From: Rhodospirillales bacterium URHD0017
Lineage (GTDB): Bacteria > Pseudomonadota > Alphaproteobacteria > Reyranellales > Reyranellaceae
DNA length: 64,000 nt
Direction: 5' to 3'
NCBI GenBank assembly: GCA_900110395.1
Contig: FODP01000002.1
Coordinates: 186,001-250,000 of the forward strand
Shown here: one piece after another, positions 51,701-59,624 of the stretch
Position numbering within the stretch: the stretch's first letter is position 1
How the letters are laid out: each line of letters starts with the position of its first letter
Made by a program: the position numbers and the translations under genes
Notes under the pieces: generated by a model
What the model was told of the DNA's origin: nothing
The model's database searches: none
Seen by the model: the letters and a program-made list of their open reading frames with translations, nothing else

Positions 51701-52575
51701 CGGCAAGAAGCAACAACGCGCTGGGAGCCCTCTTCATCCTGCTGGCGACGCTTTGCTACGCCACCATGGATGCGATCAGCAAGTTCCTGGTGGCCGACTA
51801 TGCGGTCATCCAGATCATGTGGGTGCGCTGCGCGCTGATCTTCCTGTTCAGCTGGATCATCGTCCGCCGCCAAGGGCTGGTCGGCGCGCTGCGATCGGAG
51901 CGGCCGTGGCTGCAGTTCACGCGTTCGCTGATCCTGCTGATCGAAAGCGCCATCTTCGTGCTCGCCTTCCGCTACCTGCCGCTCGCCGACGCGCATGCGC
52001 TTGCGGCGACGTCGCCGCTGATCGTCATCGCCCTCGGCGTGATGTTCCTGGGCGAAAAGGCCGGACTGGCGCGCTGGCTGGCCGTCGCCGCGGGCTTCTG
52101 TGGCGTGCTGCTGATCATCCAGCCCGGCCTGCGCACCGTCGACTGGCCGGTGCTGCTGCCGCTCGGCGGCTCGGTGCTGTGGGCGACCTACCAGATCCTG
52201 ACCCGGCTCGCGGCGCGGCAGGATTCGCCCGACACGTCGCTGATCTGGGCGGCGGTGGTGCCCTTGATCGCCATGACATTCGTCGGACCGATCGGCTGGC
52301 AATGGCCCACCGTCACGGCATGGATCCTGATGGCGCTGATCTCGGCGATCGGCGCGGTCGGCAACTATGCGATGATCAAGGCGCTCGACTATGCCGAGGC
52401 CGGCGCCGTGCAGCCCTACAACTACACGCTGCTGGTGTGGGCGACGGTGCTCAGCGTCGTCGTGTTCGGCGACATTCCCGACGGTTGGACCATTTTAGGC
52501 GCAGCCATCGTGGTGGCGAGCGGCCTCTACACCTGGCACCACGACCGGATGGCGTCTAACGCGGCCAAGCCCTGA
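51697..52575 (+). CDS. EamA/DMT family transporter
   Basis: A 292-residue membrane protein with ten hydrophobic segments in two homologous halves. It contains LATLCYATMDAISKFL, the EKAGLARWLAVAAGFCGVLLI-type joint and YAEAGAVQPYNYTLLVWA, which are typical drug/metabolite exporter sequences. The GTG start overlaps the preceding gene by 4 nt. It overlaps the convergent SDR by 20 nt at the 3' end. The cargo is unknown. Confidence 0.9.
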   Translation: MTARSNNALGALFILLATLCYATMDAISKFLVADYAVIQIMWVRCALIFLFSWIIVRRQGLVGALRSERPWLQFTRSLILLIESAIFVLAFRYLPLADAHALAATSPLIVIALGVMFLGEKAGLARWLAVAAGFCGVLLIIQPGLRTVDWPVLLPLGGSVLWATYQILTRLAARQDSPDTSLIWAAVVPLIAMTFVGPIGWQWPTVTAWILMALISAIGAVGNYAMIKALDYAEAGAVQPYNYTLLVWATVLSVVVFGDIPDGWTILGAAIVVASGLYTWHHDRMASNAAKP

Positions 52576-53344
52576 GCGCGACCAGCCCGCCGTCGATCGG
52601 CAGCAGCACGCCGGTCACCCAGCGCGCTTCGTCCGACGCGAGATAGACCGCGCCGTAGGCGATGTCCCACGCCGTGCCCTCGGTCTGCATGGGCACCATG
52701 TTCTTGCGCCGCTCGCGCGCCTCGGCGCCCATGTGCGCGACCATCGGCGTGTGCACCGAGCCCACGATGATGCAGTTGGCGCGGATGTTCTGCGTCGCAT
52801 AGTCGGCCGCCACCGACTGGGTGAAGCCGTGCAGGCCCGCCTTGGCCGTCGAATAGGCGACGGCGCCGGCGCTGCCCATCAGGCCGACCGCGCCCGCGAT
52901 CGACGACACCATGATGATCGAGCCGCCGCCGCCCTTCTTCATTTCGGGGATGCAGTACTTGGTGCACAGCATGGTGGTGGTGAGGTTGGCTTCCAGCACC
53001 TTGTGCCAGTCGGCCGGCGTCACCGTCTCGGGCGTTCCTGGCGCGCCGACGCCGACATTGTTGTGCAGGATGTCGAGCCGGCCGTAGGTCTTGGCCGCGA
53101 ACCGGGCCATCGCCTCGGCCGCGTCGGCCTGGGCGACGTCGCCGGCGAACACCGAGGCCTCGCCGCCCTCGTCCTTGATCTGCTTGGCGAGCTTGTCGGC
53201 GCGCTCGGCGCTGCGATTGACCAGCACCACCTTGGCGCCCTCGCGGGCGAACATGATGGCGGTCGCCATGCCGTTGCCCACGCCCTCGCCGCGCGGCGCC
53301 GCGCCCGTGACCACCGCCACCTTGCCTGCCAGCCGTCCGGCCAT
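52556..53344 (-). CDS. SDR family oxidoreductase with atypical cofactor loop
   Basis: A 262-residue short-chain dehydrogenase. The glycine motif is stretched to TGAAPRGEGVGNG rather than TGxxxGIG. The NNAG segment reads HNNVGVG. The Ser (MVSSIAGAVG) and the YSTAK catalytic pair are intact. The lengthened loop probably changes cofactor contacts. It is convergent with the EamA transporter, the genes sharing 20 nt, and divergent from the GFA gene with 57 nt between starts. Confidence 0.86.
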   Translation of the reverse strand: MAGRLAGKVAVVTGAAPRGEGVGNGMATAIMFAREGAKVVLVNRSAERADKLAKQIKDEGGEASVFAGDVAQADAAEAMARFAAKTYGRLDILHNNVGVGAPGTPETVTPADWHKVLEANLTTTMLCTKYCIPEMKKGGGGSIIMVSSIAGAVGLMGSAGAVAYSTAKAGLHGFTQSVAADYATQNIRANCIIVGSVHTPMVAHMGAEARERRKNMVPMQTEGTAWDIAYGAVYLASDEARWVTGVLLPIDGGLVALRAWPR

Positions 53345-53401
53345 TTCTCTCCCCCTCGCTCGGTGCTATCTCAGGCCAAGCTTAGCTGGAGGACTCGTAT
53401 C

Positions 53402-53881
53402 GTGGCCAGCAACCAGACCCATGAAGGCGGCTGCACCTGCCGCCAGGTGCGCTATGGCATGACCAGCAAGCCGCTGTTCGTGCACTGCTGCCATTGCCGC
53501 TGGTGCCAGCGCGAGACCGGCGCGGCGTTTGCCCTGAACGCCATGATCGAAGCCGACCGCGTCGAGCTTCTGGCCGGCGAGCCCGAGATGGTCCCGACCC
53601 CCTCGGAAAGCGGCAAGGGCCAGAAGATCTGGCGCTGCCCCAAGTGCCGCATCGCGGTGTGGAGCAACTATTCGGGCGCCGGCGATGCCGTGCGCTTCGT
53701 GCGTGTCGGCACGCTCGACAATCCCGACGCCATGCCGCCCGACGTCCACATCTTCACCATGTCCAAGCAGCCCTGGGTCGTGCTGCCCGAGGGGACGCCT
53801 GCCGTCGCTGAGTTCTACGACATCAAGAAGATGTGGCCGGCCGAAAGCCAGGAGCGGCGCAAGGCGATGCGGCGGGGTTAG
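53402..53881 (+). CDS. GFA family zinc protein (formaldehyde-activating-like)
   Basis: A 159-residue protein of the glutathione-dependent formaldehyde-activating enzyme/centromere protein V fold. Zinc cysteines are in GGCTCRQVRYG, HCCHCRWCQ and WRCPKCRIAVW. A GTG start at 53402 is chosen because GGAGGA sits 8 nt upstream. The frame before it is a shadow of the SDR. It is followed 3 nt later by the small RraA-like gene. The substrate is unknown; family members mostly lack proven formaldehyde activity. Confidence 0.88.
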   Translation: MASNQTHEGGCTCRQVRYGMTSKPLFVHCCHCRWCQRETGAAFALNAMIEADRVELLAGEPEMVPTPSESGKGQKIWRCPKCRIAVWSNYSGAGDAVRFVRVGTLDNPDAMPPDVHIFTMSKQPWVVLPEGTPAVAEFYDIKKMWPAESQERRKAMRRG

Positions 53882-53884
53882 TTC

Positions 53885-54457
53885 ATGGCGCTGGCACAGG
53901 CCACCCGCGACAAGCTCGTCTCCGTCGGCACGGGCCGCGTCACCGCTGCGCTCGCCAAGCATGGCCTGGGACGCCAGTCGCTGGCGGGCCTGCGGCCGCT
54001 CTCGCCCTTCCAGGATCCGCTGGTCGGTCCGGCCGCCACGGCGATCGACGCATGCACGCCGGGTGCCGTGCTTGCCATCGAGAGCAGCGTGACCTCGGCG
54101 CCACTGGCCCTGCTCACGCGACGCAAGGTGGCCGGTGTCGTCAGCAACAGCCCCTTGCGCAACGCCGCGGAGATCGCCCGTGCCGGCCTGCCGGCCTGGC
54201 AACGACCGTCGGGCACGCCGACCAAGCCGCTGCCGGTCGAAGCCGGCGATATCCTGTTCGGCGATCGCGCCGGCCTGATCGTCATTCCCGCCGGGCTGGC
54301 CGACCAGATCGCCGAGGAAACGGTCGAGGCGATGGCCTACGAGGAATTCGTCGCCGAGCAGGTGAGCGCGGGCGGTGGCGTCTATGGCCTGCACATCCCG
54401 AGCGGCGAGCACGCCCGCCGCGCCTTCGCTGCGTGGCGGCGGATGAAGGGCCGCTAG
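53885..54457 (+). CDS. Short RraA-like protein with altered active site
   Basis: A 190-residue RraA/aldolase-fold protein, about 50 residues shorter than the paralogue at 16643. The region that normally reads DG-x-x-RD is SNSPLRN: Arg92 is kept but the catalytic Asp is Asn93. The later GDILFGDRAGLIVIP and EEFVAEQVSAGGGVYGLH segments are well preserved. Aldolase activity by the known mechanism is doubtful, so a regulatory or binding role is possible. It is tightly linked to the GFA gene. Confidence 0.8.
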   Translation: MALAQATRDKLVSVGTGRVTAALAKHGLGRQSLAGLRPLSPFQDPLVGPAATAIDACTPGAVLAIESSVTSAPLALLTRRKVAGVVSNSPLRNAAEIARAGLPAWQRPSGTPTKPLPVEAGDILFGDRAGLIVIPAGLADQIAEETVEAMAYEEFVAEQVSAGGGVYGLHIPSGEHARRAFAAWRRMKGR

Positions 54458-54977
54458 CAACTCGTCACACCGGGCTTTGGCTTGCCAAACGGGATCGCGT
54501 TCGCTGAGCTTCTCGGGAAATCCCAGCAAGCCATTGATGCCTCTGATCTTCCCGGCACCGGCGGCGCCCTGGCACTGTCCGCTAAACAGGGACAGCAACG
54601 ACAATGCGCGTTCACCCAAGCGGTGCAGTCCACCGGTAATTTCGATAGTTAAGATAGTTTAGATGTTGGAATCGCGGCATCGGAGACTCGGAGCTCGTCC
54701 CGTCCGGGACGCAAGCAGCCGGACGGGACGCGCGCTGTGTCTGCGGCGCCTTTGGTCTTCGGATGAACGATGCATAGAGCAGGAACGCGGCGGAGCCGCG
54801 CAACGGGCCCCTACTATAACTTAGTGCACATCCTGTCAAGCACTACGGTAATTTCTTTTTCGCGAGTTTTTGCGTGCCGTAGAGGGGCCCTCTGTGGTGG
54901 CGCGAGCGGCGACCACGCCATTCCTTGCGCCTCTGAGGCCGACTGCCGGCACTGCTTTCAACGCAACAGGTGGCGAG
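54458..54977. other. Unexplained 520-bp intergenic region with a strong hairpin
   Basis: No convincing gene is seen. It holds a 12-bp perfect inverted repeat (cgtcccgtccgg at 54696-54707 and ccggacgggacg at 54719-54730). There are near-direct repeats gatagttaagatagtttagat (from 54642) in a locally AT-rich patch. A minus-strand promoter-like TTGACA (54840-54835) is followed 15 nt later by TATAGT. Two short minus-strand frames (54612-54839 and the part of another up to 54619) would join if one frameshift were corrected, so it may be a decayed gene or an RNA gene. Confidence 0.45.
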
Positions 54978-55439
54978 CTACTGGAGCCGGCTGAGGTCGA
55001 CGACAAGGGCTGCAACATTGCGCGTGCCGATGCCGATGACGAGGATGTCTGTGTCGACGCGCATGTATTGATGGCCCGCCGGCGAGGGCGACAGCTTGGC
55101 GATCAGGCCGGGCGGTGGCGCGTCGGCTTTCACGCCGTCGGGCAACGGCTGGTCGAGCCGCCACGGCTTCGTCGGCTGGGCAGCGGGAGCGCCACAGGCC
55201 TTGTCCCGGCGCACCAGCGGCGCCGGGCAGCGGCCGGCGGCGATCTCGTCTCGGTAGTAGGCGAAGGCAGCGTCGCGGTCGCGCTGCGGCACGACCATGT
55301 TCAAGGTCGGCAGCGGGGTGTCCTTGGCCGGCGGCTTCGTCTGCTGCGCCGGGACTGGAGCAGCAGGCCGAGCCGGCGGCGTCTGCGCCGCAGCCGGCAG
55401 TGCAAGCAATGCCGCGAGAACGATCGATGCAACGCGCAT
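54978..55439 (-). CDS. Hypothetical secreted Pro/Ala-rich protein, 153 aa
   Basis: Not recognised. The ATG at 55439 begins a clear signal peptide (MRVASIVLAALLALPAAAQ). A Pro/Ala/Lys-rich linker (residues ~20-45) follows, then a domain with DAAFAYYRDEIAAGRCP, two cysteines (GRCPAPLVRRDKAC) that could form a disulphide, and a C-terminal strand-rich end VDTDILVIGIGTRNVAALVVDLS. It starts 2 nt after the stop of the epoxide-hydrolase-like gene and is the distal member of that operon. Confidence 0.65.
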   Translation of the reverse strand: MRVASIVLAALLALPAAAQTPPARPAAPVPAQQTKPPAKDTPLPTLNMVVPQRDRDAAFAYYRDEIAAGRCPAPLVRRDKACGAPAAQPTKPWRLDQPLPDGVKADAPPPGLIAKLSPSPAGHQYMRVDTDILVIGIGTRNVAALVVDLSRLQ

Positions 55440-55441
55440 GT

Positions 55442-56467
55442 CTATCCCTGCCAATAGTCGGGAAGCCTGGTTGCCAGCCACTTCGCCAGTGCCGCGTTCA
55501 CCGCCACCGGCTGCTCCTGCGCCATCCAGTGTCCCGAGTAAACGACGACTTCGGTGAGCTGGGCACAGTCACGGCGCATCGGCTCGGGAAGCCGCGACGT
55601 CATGGTCTCGCAGGTGACGTCGTAGGCGCCGTGCAGGAACAGCACGGGCATGGCGAGCCTGCCGCCGTTGGGCGCGCGGCCCGCGTAGGCGGCGTTGGCC
55701 TTGTGGTTCATGTACCAGGAGTCCGGCCCGAAGAAGCCGTTGCGCGTCAGTGCCGCGGTGTAGGCTTCGAGGTCCTGCTCGGTGATGACGTCGGGATCGC
55801 GCGGGAAATCGGGGAAGCCCGCCGGTCCGACCCAGCCGCCGTTCTTGCGCACCGAGGCCGTGCGGCTCTGCTTGCCGGCCGACTTGGGATCGCCCTTGCG
55901 GAACAGCGCCTTCACCGTGTTGCGCACGTTGGCCTCGAAGCCCTTGCAGGCCTTGTCGAAGCTCTCCTCGTAGAAGAACTGGTAGTCCCACTGCCCCGCC
56001 GGGAACTCCGCCTCGGGGTAGAGCTTGCGGTCGACCAGCCCGACCACGGTGTCGAGCGTGAAGCCCGCGGCGAGATAGGGTACGCAGAGGCTAGCCACGC
56101 CCGCCGTCTTGTCGGCGTGCTGAGCCGCGATGTTCCAGACCACGGGGCTGCCCCAGTCGTGGCCGATCCACACCGCCTTGTCGCGACCGAGCGAGGCTAG
56201 AAGCTCCATCATGTCCTGGACGATAAGCTCCTGCGCGAAGTCCTCGTGGCGTGTGTAGGTGTTCGACCGGCCGTAGCCGCGCATGTCGGGGGCGATGCAG
56301 CGGAAGCCCAGCGCCGCCATCGCCGGCAACTGATGGCGCCACGACAGCGAGAGCTCGGGCCAGCCATGGCAGAAGATCAGCAATGGCCCGGCCTCCGGCC
56401 CGCAGGCGAGATAGCCCGTGGTGTGGCGGGCCGTCTTGAGCGTGTGTTCAGTGACCGGAAACGTCAT
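55442..56467 (-). CDS. Alpha/beta hydrolase, epoxide-hydrolase-like (paralogue 1)
   Basis: A 341-residue alpha/beta hydrolase. It has the oxyanion segment CHGWPELS, nucleophile Asp104 in GHDWGSPVVW and His313 in SGHWMAQEQP. Asp as nucleophile with HGWP and a charge-relay His is the soluble epoxide hydrolase pattern; haloalkane dehalogenase is less likely. The ATG at 56467 overlaps the stop of paralogue 2 (ATGA). The two copies are clearly a tandem duplication, both beginning MTFPVTEHT. Confidence 0.88.
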   Translation of the reverse strand: MTFPVTEHTLKTARHTTGYLACGPEAGPLLIFCHGWPELSLSWRHQLPAMAALGFRCIAPDMRGYGRSNTYTRHEDFAQELIVQDMMELLASLGRDKAVWIGHDWGSPVVWNIAAQHADKTAGVASLCVPYLAAGFTLDTVVGLVDRKLYPEAEFPAGQWDYQFFYEESFDKACKGFEANVRNTVKALFRKGDPKSAGKQSRTASVRKNGGWVGPAGFPDFPRDPDVITEQDLEAYTAALTRNGFFGPDSWYMNHKANAAYAGRAPNGGRLAMPVLFLHGAYDVTCETMTSRLPEPMRRDCAQLTEVVVYSGHWMAQEQPVAVNAALAKWLATRLPDYWQG

Positions 56468-57489
56468 GCCGCCCTCCAATAATCAGGCAGCTTGGTCGCC
56501 AGCCATCGCGCCAAAGCCGCGTTCACGGCCACCGGCTGCTCCTGCGCCATCCAGTGGCCCGACTTCACCACCACTTCGGTGAGATCGCTGCAATCGCCGC
56601 GCATCGGCTCGGCGAAGCGCGAGTTCATGGTCTCGCAGGTCGTGTCGTAGGCGCCGTGCAGGAACAGCACCGGCATCGAGAGCCTGGGCGACCTCGCCTG
56701 CCGGGAATACTGGCCGTTCGCCTTGTGGTTCATGTACCAGGCATTCGGCCCGAAGAAGCCGTACCGCGTCAGCGCTGCCGTATAGGCTTCGAGATCCGGC
56801 TCGGTGATGACGTCGCCATCGCGCGGCACGTCGGGACAGGCACCGCCGCCGAACCAGCCGCCGTTCTTGCGCACCGATGCCGTCGCCGAGGGCTTGCCGA
56901 CGGCGGCCGGATTGCCCTTGCGGAACATCGCCTTCACGGCGTTGCGGATGTTGGCTTCGAAGTCGCGCTGCGCCTTGTCGAAGTTCTCTTCATAGAAATA
57001 GTGATAGTCCCACTGGCCCACCGGATAGAGGTCGGCGGGATAGACCGAGCGGTCGACCAGCGCCAGGCGGTTTTCGACCGAGTTGCCGGCGGCGATGTAG
57101 GGCACGCAGAGGCTCGCCACGCCGACCGTCTCGTCGGGATGGTGCGAGGCCACGTTCCACACCACCGAGCTGCCCCAGTCGTGGCCGATCCATACGGCCT
57201 TGTCTCGGCCGAGCGCGGCCAGCAACTCCAGCATGTCCTCGACGATCAGTTCCTGGCTGAAGTCCTCGTGTCGCGCATAGGTGCTCGAGCGGCCGTAGCC
57301 GCGCATGTCGGGCGCGACGCAACGGAAGCCCAGCGCCGCCATGGCCGGCAGCTGGTGCCGCCACGACAGCGAGAGCTCGGGCCAGCCGTGGCAGAAGATC
57401 AGCAACGGCGCCTTTTCCGCTCCGCAGGCGAGGTAGCCCGTGGTGTGGCGGGCGGTCTTGACGGTGTGTTCGGTGACCGGGAATGTCAT
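56464..57489 (-). CDS. Alpha/beta hydrolase, epoxide-hydrolase-like (paralogue 2)
   Basis: A 341-residue sister of the downstream gene, same length and colinear throughout. The nucleophile Asp104 (GHDWGSSVVW), HGWPE and the SGHWMAQEQP His are all kept. Differences cluster in the cap domain (e.g. NSVENRLALVDRSVYPADLY versus the corresponding TLDTV... stretch), so substrate range may have split. It begins only 15 nt from the divergent enoyl-CoA hydratase start. Confidence 0.88.
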   Translation of the reverse strand: MTFPVTEHTVKTARHTTGYLACGAEKAPLLIFCHGWPELSLSWRHQLPAMAALGFRCVAPDMRGYGRSSTYARHEDFSQELIVEDMLELLAALGRDKAVWIGHDWGSSVVWNVASHHPDETVGVASLCVPYIAAGNSVENRLALVDRSVYPADLYPVGQWDYHYFYEENFDKAQRDFEANIRNAVKAMFRKGNPAAVGKPSATASVRKNGGWFGGGACPDVPRDGDVITEPDLEAYTAALTRYGFFGPNAWYMNHKANGQYSRQARSPRLSMPVLFLHGAYDTTCETMNSRFAEPMRGDCSDLTEVVVKSGHWMAQEQPVAVNAALARWLATKLPDYWRAA

Positions 57490-57504
57490 GGCACGGAGGC
57501 TTCC

Positions 57505-58317
57505 ATGGAAATCGATACCGGCACAACCGAACTTTTATGCGAGGTCCGCGACGGCGTGGCGCTGATCACGCTGAACCGGCCCGAGGCGCGCAACGCCATG
57601 TCGGACAAGCTCACCCCGGCCCTGCGCAGCCAGATCCGCGAGCGCGGCGAGGATCCCGATGTTGGCGCGATCCTGATCACCGGCGCCGGCACCGCTTTCT
57701 GCAGCGGCGGCGACGTCAAGGGCATGGGCGGACGCGGTCCCCGGGGCCAGATGACCTTCGAGGAGCGCCTGGGCGACCTGCGCTGGCGGCAGGCGGCGCT
57801 GACCGGTGCGCTGGTCGCCGTGCGTAAGCCCACCGTAGCCGCCTTGCCGGGCGCAGCGGCCGGCGCGGGCCTCGCCATCGCCCTAGCCTGCGACATCCGC
57901 ATTGCCGCCAAGTCGGCTTTCGTCAGCACGGGCTACGCCAAGGTCGGCCTGTCGGGCGATTACGGCATCGCCTGGCTCTTGACCCGCGCCATCGGCTCGG
58001 CTCGGGCGCGCGAGCTGATGTTCACCGCCGAGCGCGTCGATGCCGAACGCTGCGAACGCATCGGCCTGGTGAACCGCATCGTGGCCGATGAAAAGCTGCA
58101 GTCGGAGGCCTTCGAGTTCGCCAAGTCGCTGGCCAACGGCCCGCGCGTGGCGCTGCGCAACATGAAGGACAATCTCGACGACGCGCTGCACATCGACTAC
58201 CCGACCGCGCTGCACCGCGAAGCCGAGCGCCTGGTGCAGGCCTCGCGCACAGCGGACCACAAGGAAGCGGTGCAGGCGTTCGTCGAGAAGCGCAAGCCGG
58301 TATTCATCGGGAAGTAG
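57505..58317 (+). CDS. Enoyl-CoA hydratase/isomerase family protein
   Basis: A 270-residue crotonase-fold enzyme. The ATG at 57505 follows ACGGAGGC. Oxyanion-hole segments are GTAFCSGGDVKGMG and PGAAAGAGLAIALACDI. The STGYAKVGLSGDYG region replaces the usual PE glutamate with a Gly-Asp type arrangement, as in several dienoyl-CoA isomerase-like and PaaG-like members. It probably acts on an unsaturated acyl-CoA. It is followed 20 nt later by an MFS carrier. Confidence 0.87.
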   Translation: MEIDTGTTELLCEVRDGVALITLNRPEARNAMSDKLTPALRSQIRERGEDPDVGAILITGAGTAFCSGGDVKGMGGRGPRGQMTFEERLGDLRWRQAALTGALVAVRKPTVAALPGAAAGAGLAIALACDIRIAAKSAFVSTGYAKVGLSGDYGIAWLLTRAIGSARARELMFTAERVDAERCERIGLVNRIVADEKLQSEAFEFAKSLANGPRVALRNMKDNLDDALHIDYPTALHREAERLVQASRTADHKEAVQAFVEKRKPVFIGK

Positions 58318-58337
58318 TCCTCCTGTCTTCTTCACGC

Positions 58338-59609
58338 GTGCCCGCCCTGCGGCGCCAGGGCCTTGTGATCGTCGCCACCCTGGCGACCGCCTACGTCGCC
58401 AGTCACTTCTTCCGGGCCTCCAATGTCACGATCGGGCTCGACCTGATGCGCGACCTGGCGATCGGGCCGGAAGCGCTGGGCGCGCTGACGGGGGCCTTCT
58501 TCTTCGGCTTCTCGGCGATGCAGATCCCTTGCGGCTTTCTCTTCGACCGCTTCGGGCCGCGGCGCACGGTCACCGGGATGCTGCTGCTGGCGGTCGTGGG
58601 CGCCACCGTGTTCACCCTGGCATCCGGCTGGCCGATCCTGCTGGCCGGCCGGGCCCTGATGGGCGCGGGGTTCGGCGTCATGCTGATCGGCAGCATGGTG
58701 GTGATCTCGCGCTGGTTCCCGCCCGACCGGTTCTCGACGATGGCCGCGCTGGTGCTCTCGATCGGCCTGATCGGCAACCTTTTAGCCACGACGCCGCTGG
58801 CCTGGGGGACCGAGCTGATCGGCTGGCGCGGCGTGTTCGCCATCATGGTGGTCTTCACTGCGCTCGCCGCCATCGCCGTCTGGTTGGTCGTGCGCGACGC
58901 GCCGCCCGACCATCCCTTCCTTCAGCGGCGAATCGAAACGCCAGGCGAGATGCTGCGCGGCATGGCCGAGGTCCTGCGCAATCCGCAGCTGCCCTTCATC
59001 CTGATCCTGAATTTCTGCAACTACGCCTGCACCTTCACCGTGCAGGGATTGTGGGGCGGCCCGTTCCTGCGCGAAGTGCACGGCCTCACCATCGTCCAGT
59101 CCGGCAACGTGCTGCTGGCGGCGGTGCTGGCCTACCAGGTCGGCATGCTGACCTTCGGGCCGCTCGACCGGATGCTCGACACACGCAAATGGATCGCCTT
59201 CGGCGGCACCCTGACGATCGCCCTGATTCTCGGCACGCTGGCCCTGGCGGGCGGCGCGTCGCTGTGGGTGGCGATCGGCGGGATTGTCGCCATGGGCTTC
59301 TTCAGCGCCTCCAGCACCATGATCATGACCCATGGCCGGGGCATCTTTCCCGACCGCCTGATCGGGCGCGGCATGTCGACCATGAACACCTGCGTAATGC
59401 TGGGCGTCGCCTGCATGCAGACGCTGTCGGGGACCATCCTCGGCGCGTTTGCGCCGCTGGCCGATGGCGCGCGGTCGGAGGTGGCCTATCGCACCCTGTT
59501 CGGCTTCATGTGCGCGGTGCTGCTGGTGGCGGTGACCATCTACAGCCGTGCGCGCGATGTGCGGCCGAGCGACGAGGTGCGCGCCGCCCTGAAGGCGGCC
59601 GCGAACTAA
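58338..59609 (+). CDS. MFS transporter
   Basis: A 423-residue major-facilitator protein with 12 predicted membrane segments. It starts with GTG at 58338. The loop-2 motif G-x-x-x-D-R-x-G is visible as CGFLFDRFGPRRT, and a central hydrophilic loop lies near residues 185-215. It resembles organic-acid or nitrate-type MFS uptake carriers. It is placed between an enoyl-CoA hydratase and a racemase-fold enzyme, so it may import the acid they metabolise. Confidence 0.9.
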   Translation: MPALRRQGLVIVATLATAYVASHFFRASNVTIGLDLMRDLAIGPEALGALTGAFFFGFSAMQIPCGFLFDRFGPRRTVTGMLLLAVVGATVFTLASGWPILLAGRALMGAGFGVMLIGSMVVISRWFPPDRFSTMAALVLSIGLIGNLLATTPLAWGTELIGWRGVFAIMVVFTALAAIAVWLVVRDAPPDHPFLQRRIETPGEMLRGMAEVLRNPQLPFILILNFCNYACTFTVQGLWGGPFLREVHGLTIVQSGNVLLAAVLAYQVGMLTFGPLDRMLDTRKWIAFGGTLTIALILGTLALAGGASLWVAIGGIVAMGFFSASSTMIMTHGRGIFPDRLIGRGMSTMNTCVMLGVACMQTLSGTILGAFAPLADGARSEVAYRTLFGFMCAVLLVAVTIYSRARDVRPSDEVRAALKAAAN

Positions 59610-59624
59610 GGAAGGAGCAACAGC

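Noticed and set aside
54612..54839. A 75-codon minus-strand ORF in the large intergenic gap
   Set aside because: No ribosome site, unusual composition and no recognisable family. It is kept only as a possible remnant in the description of the gap.
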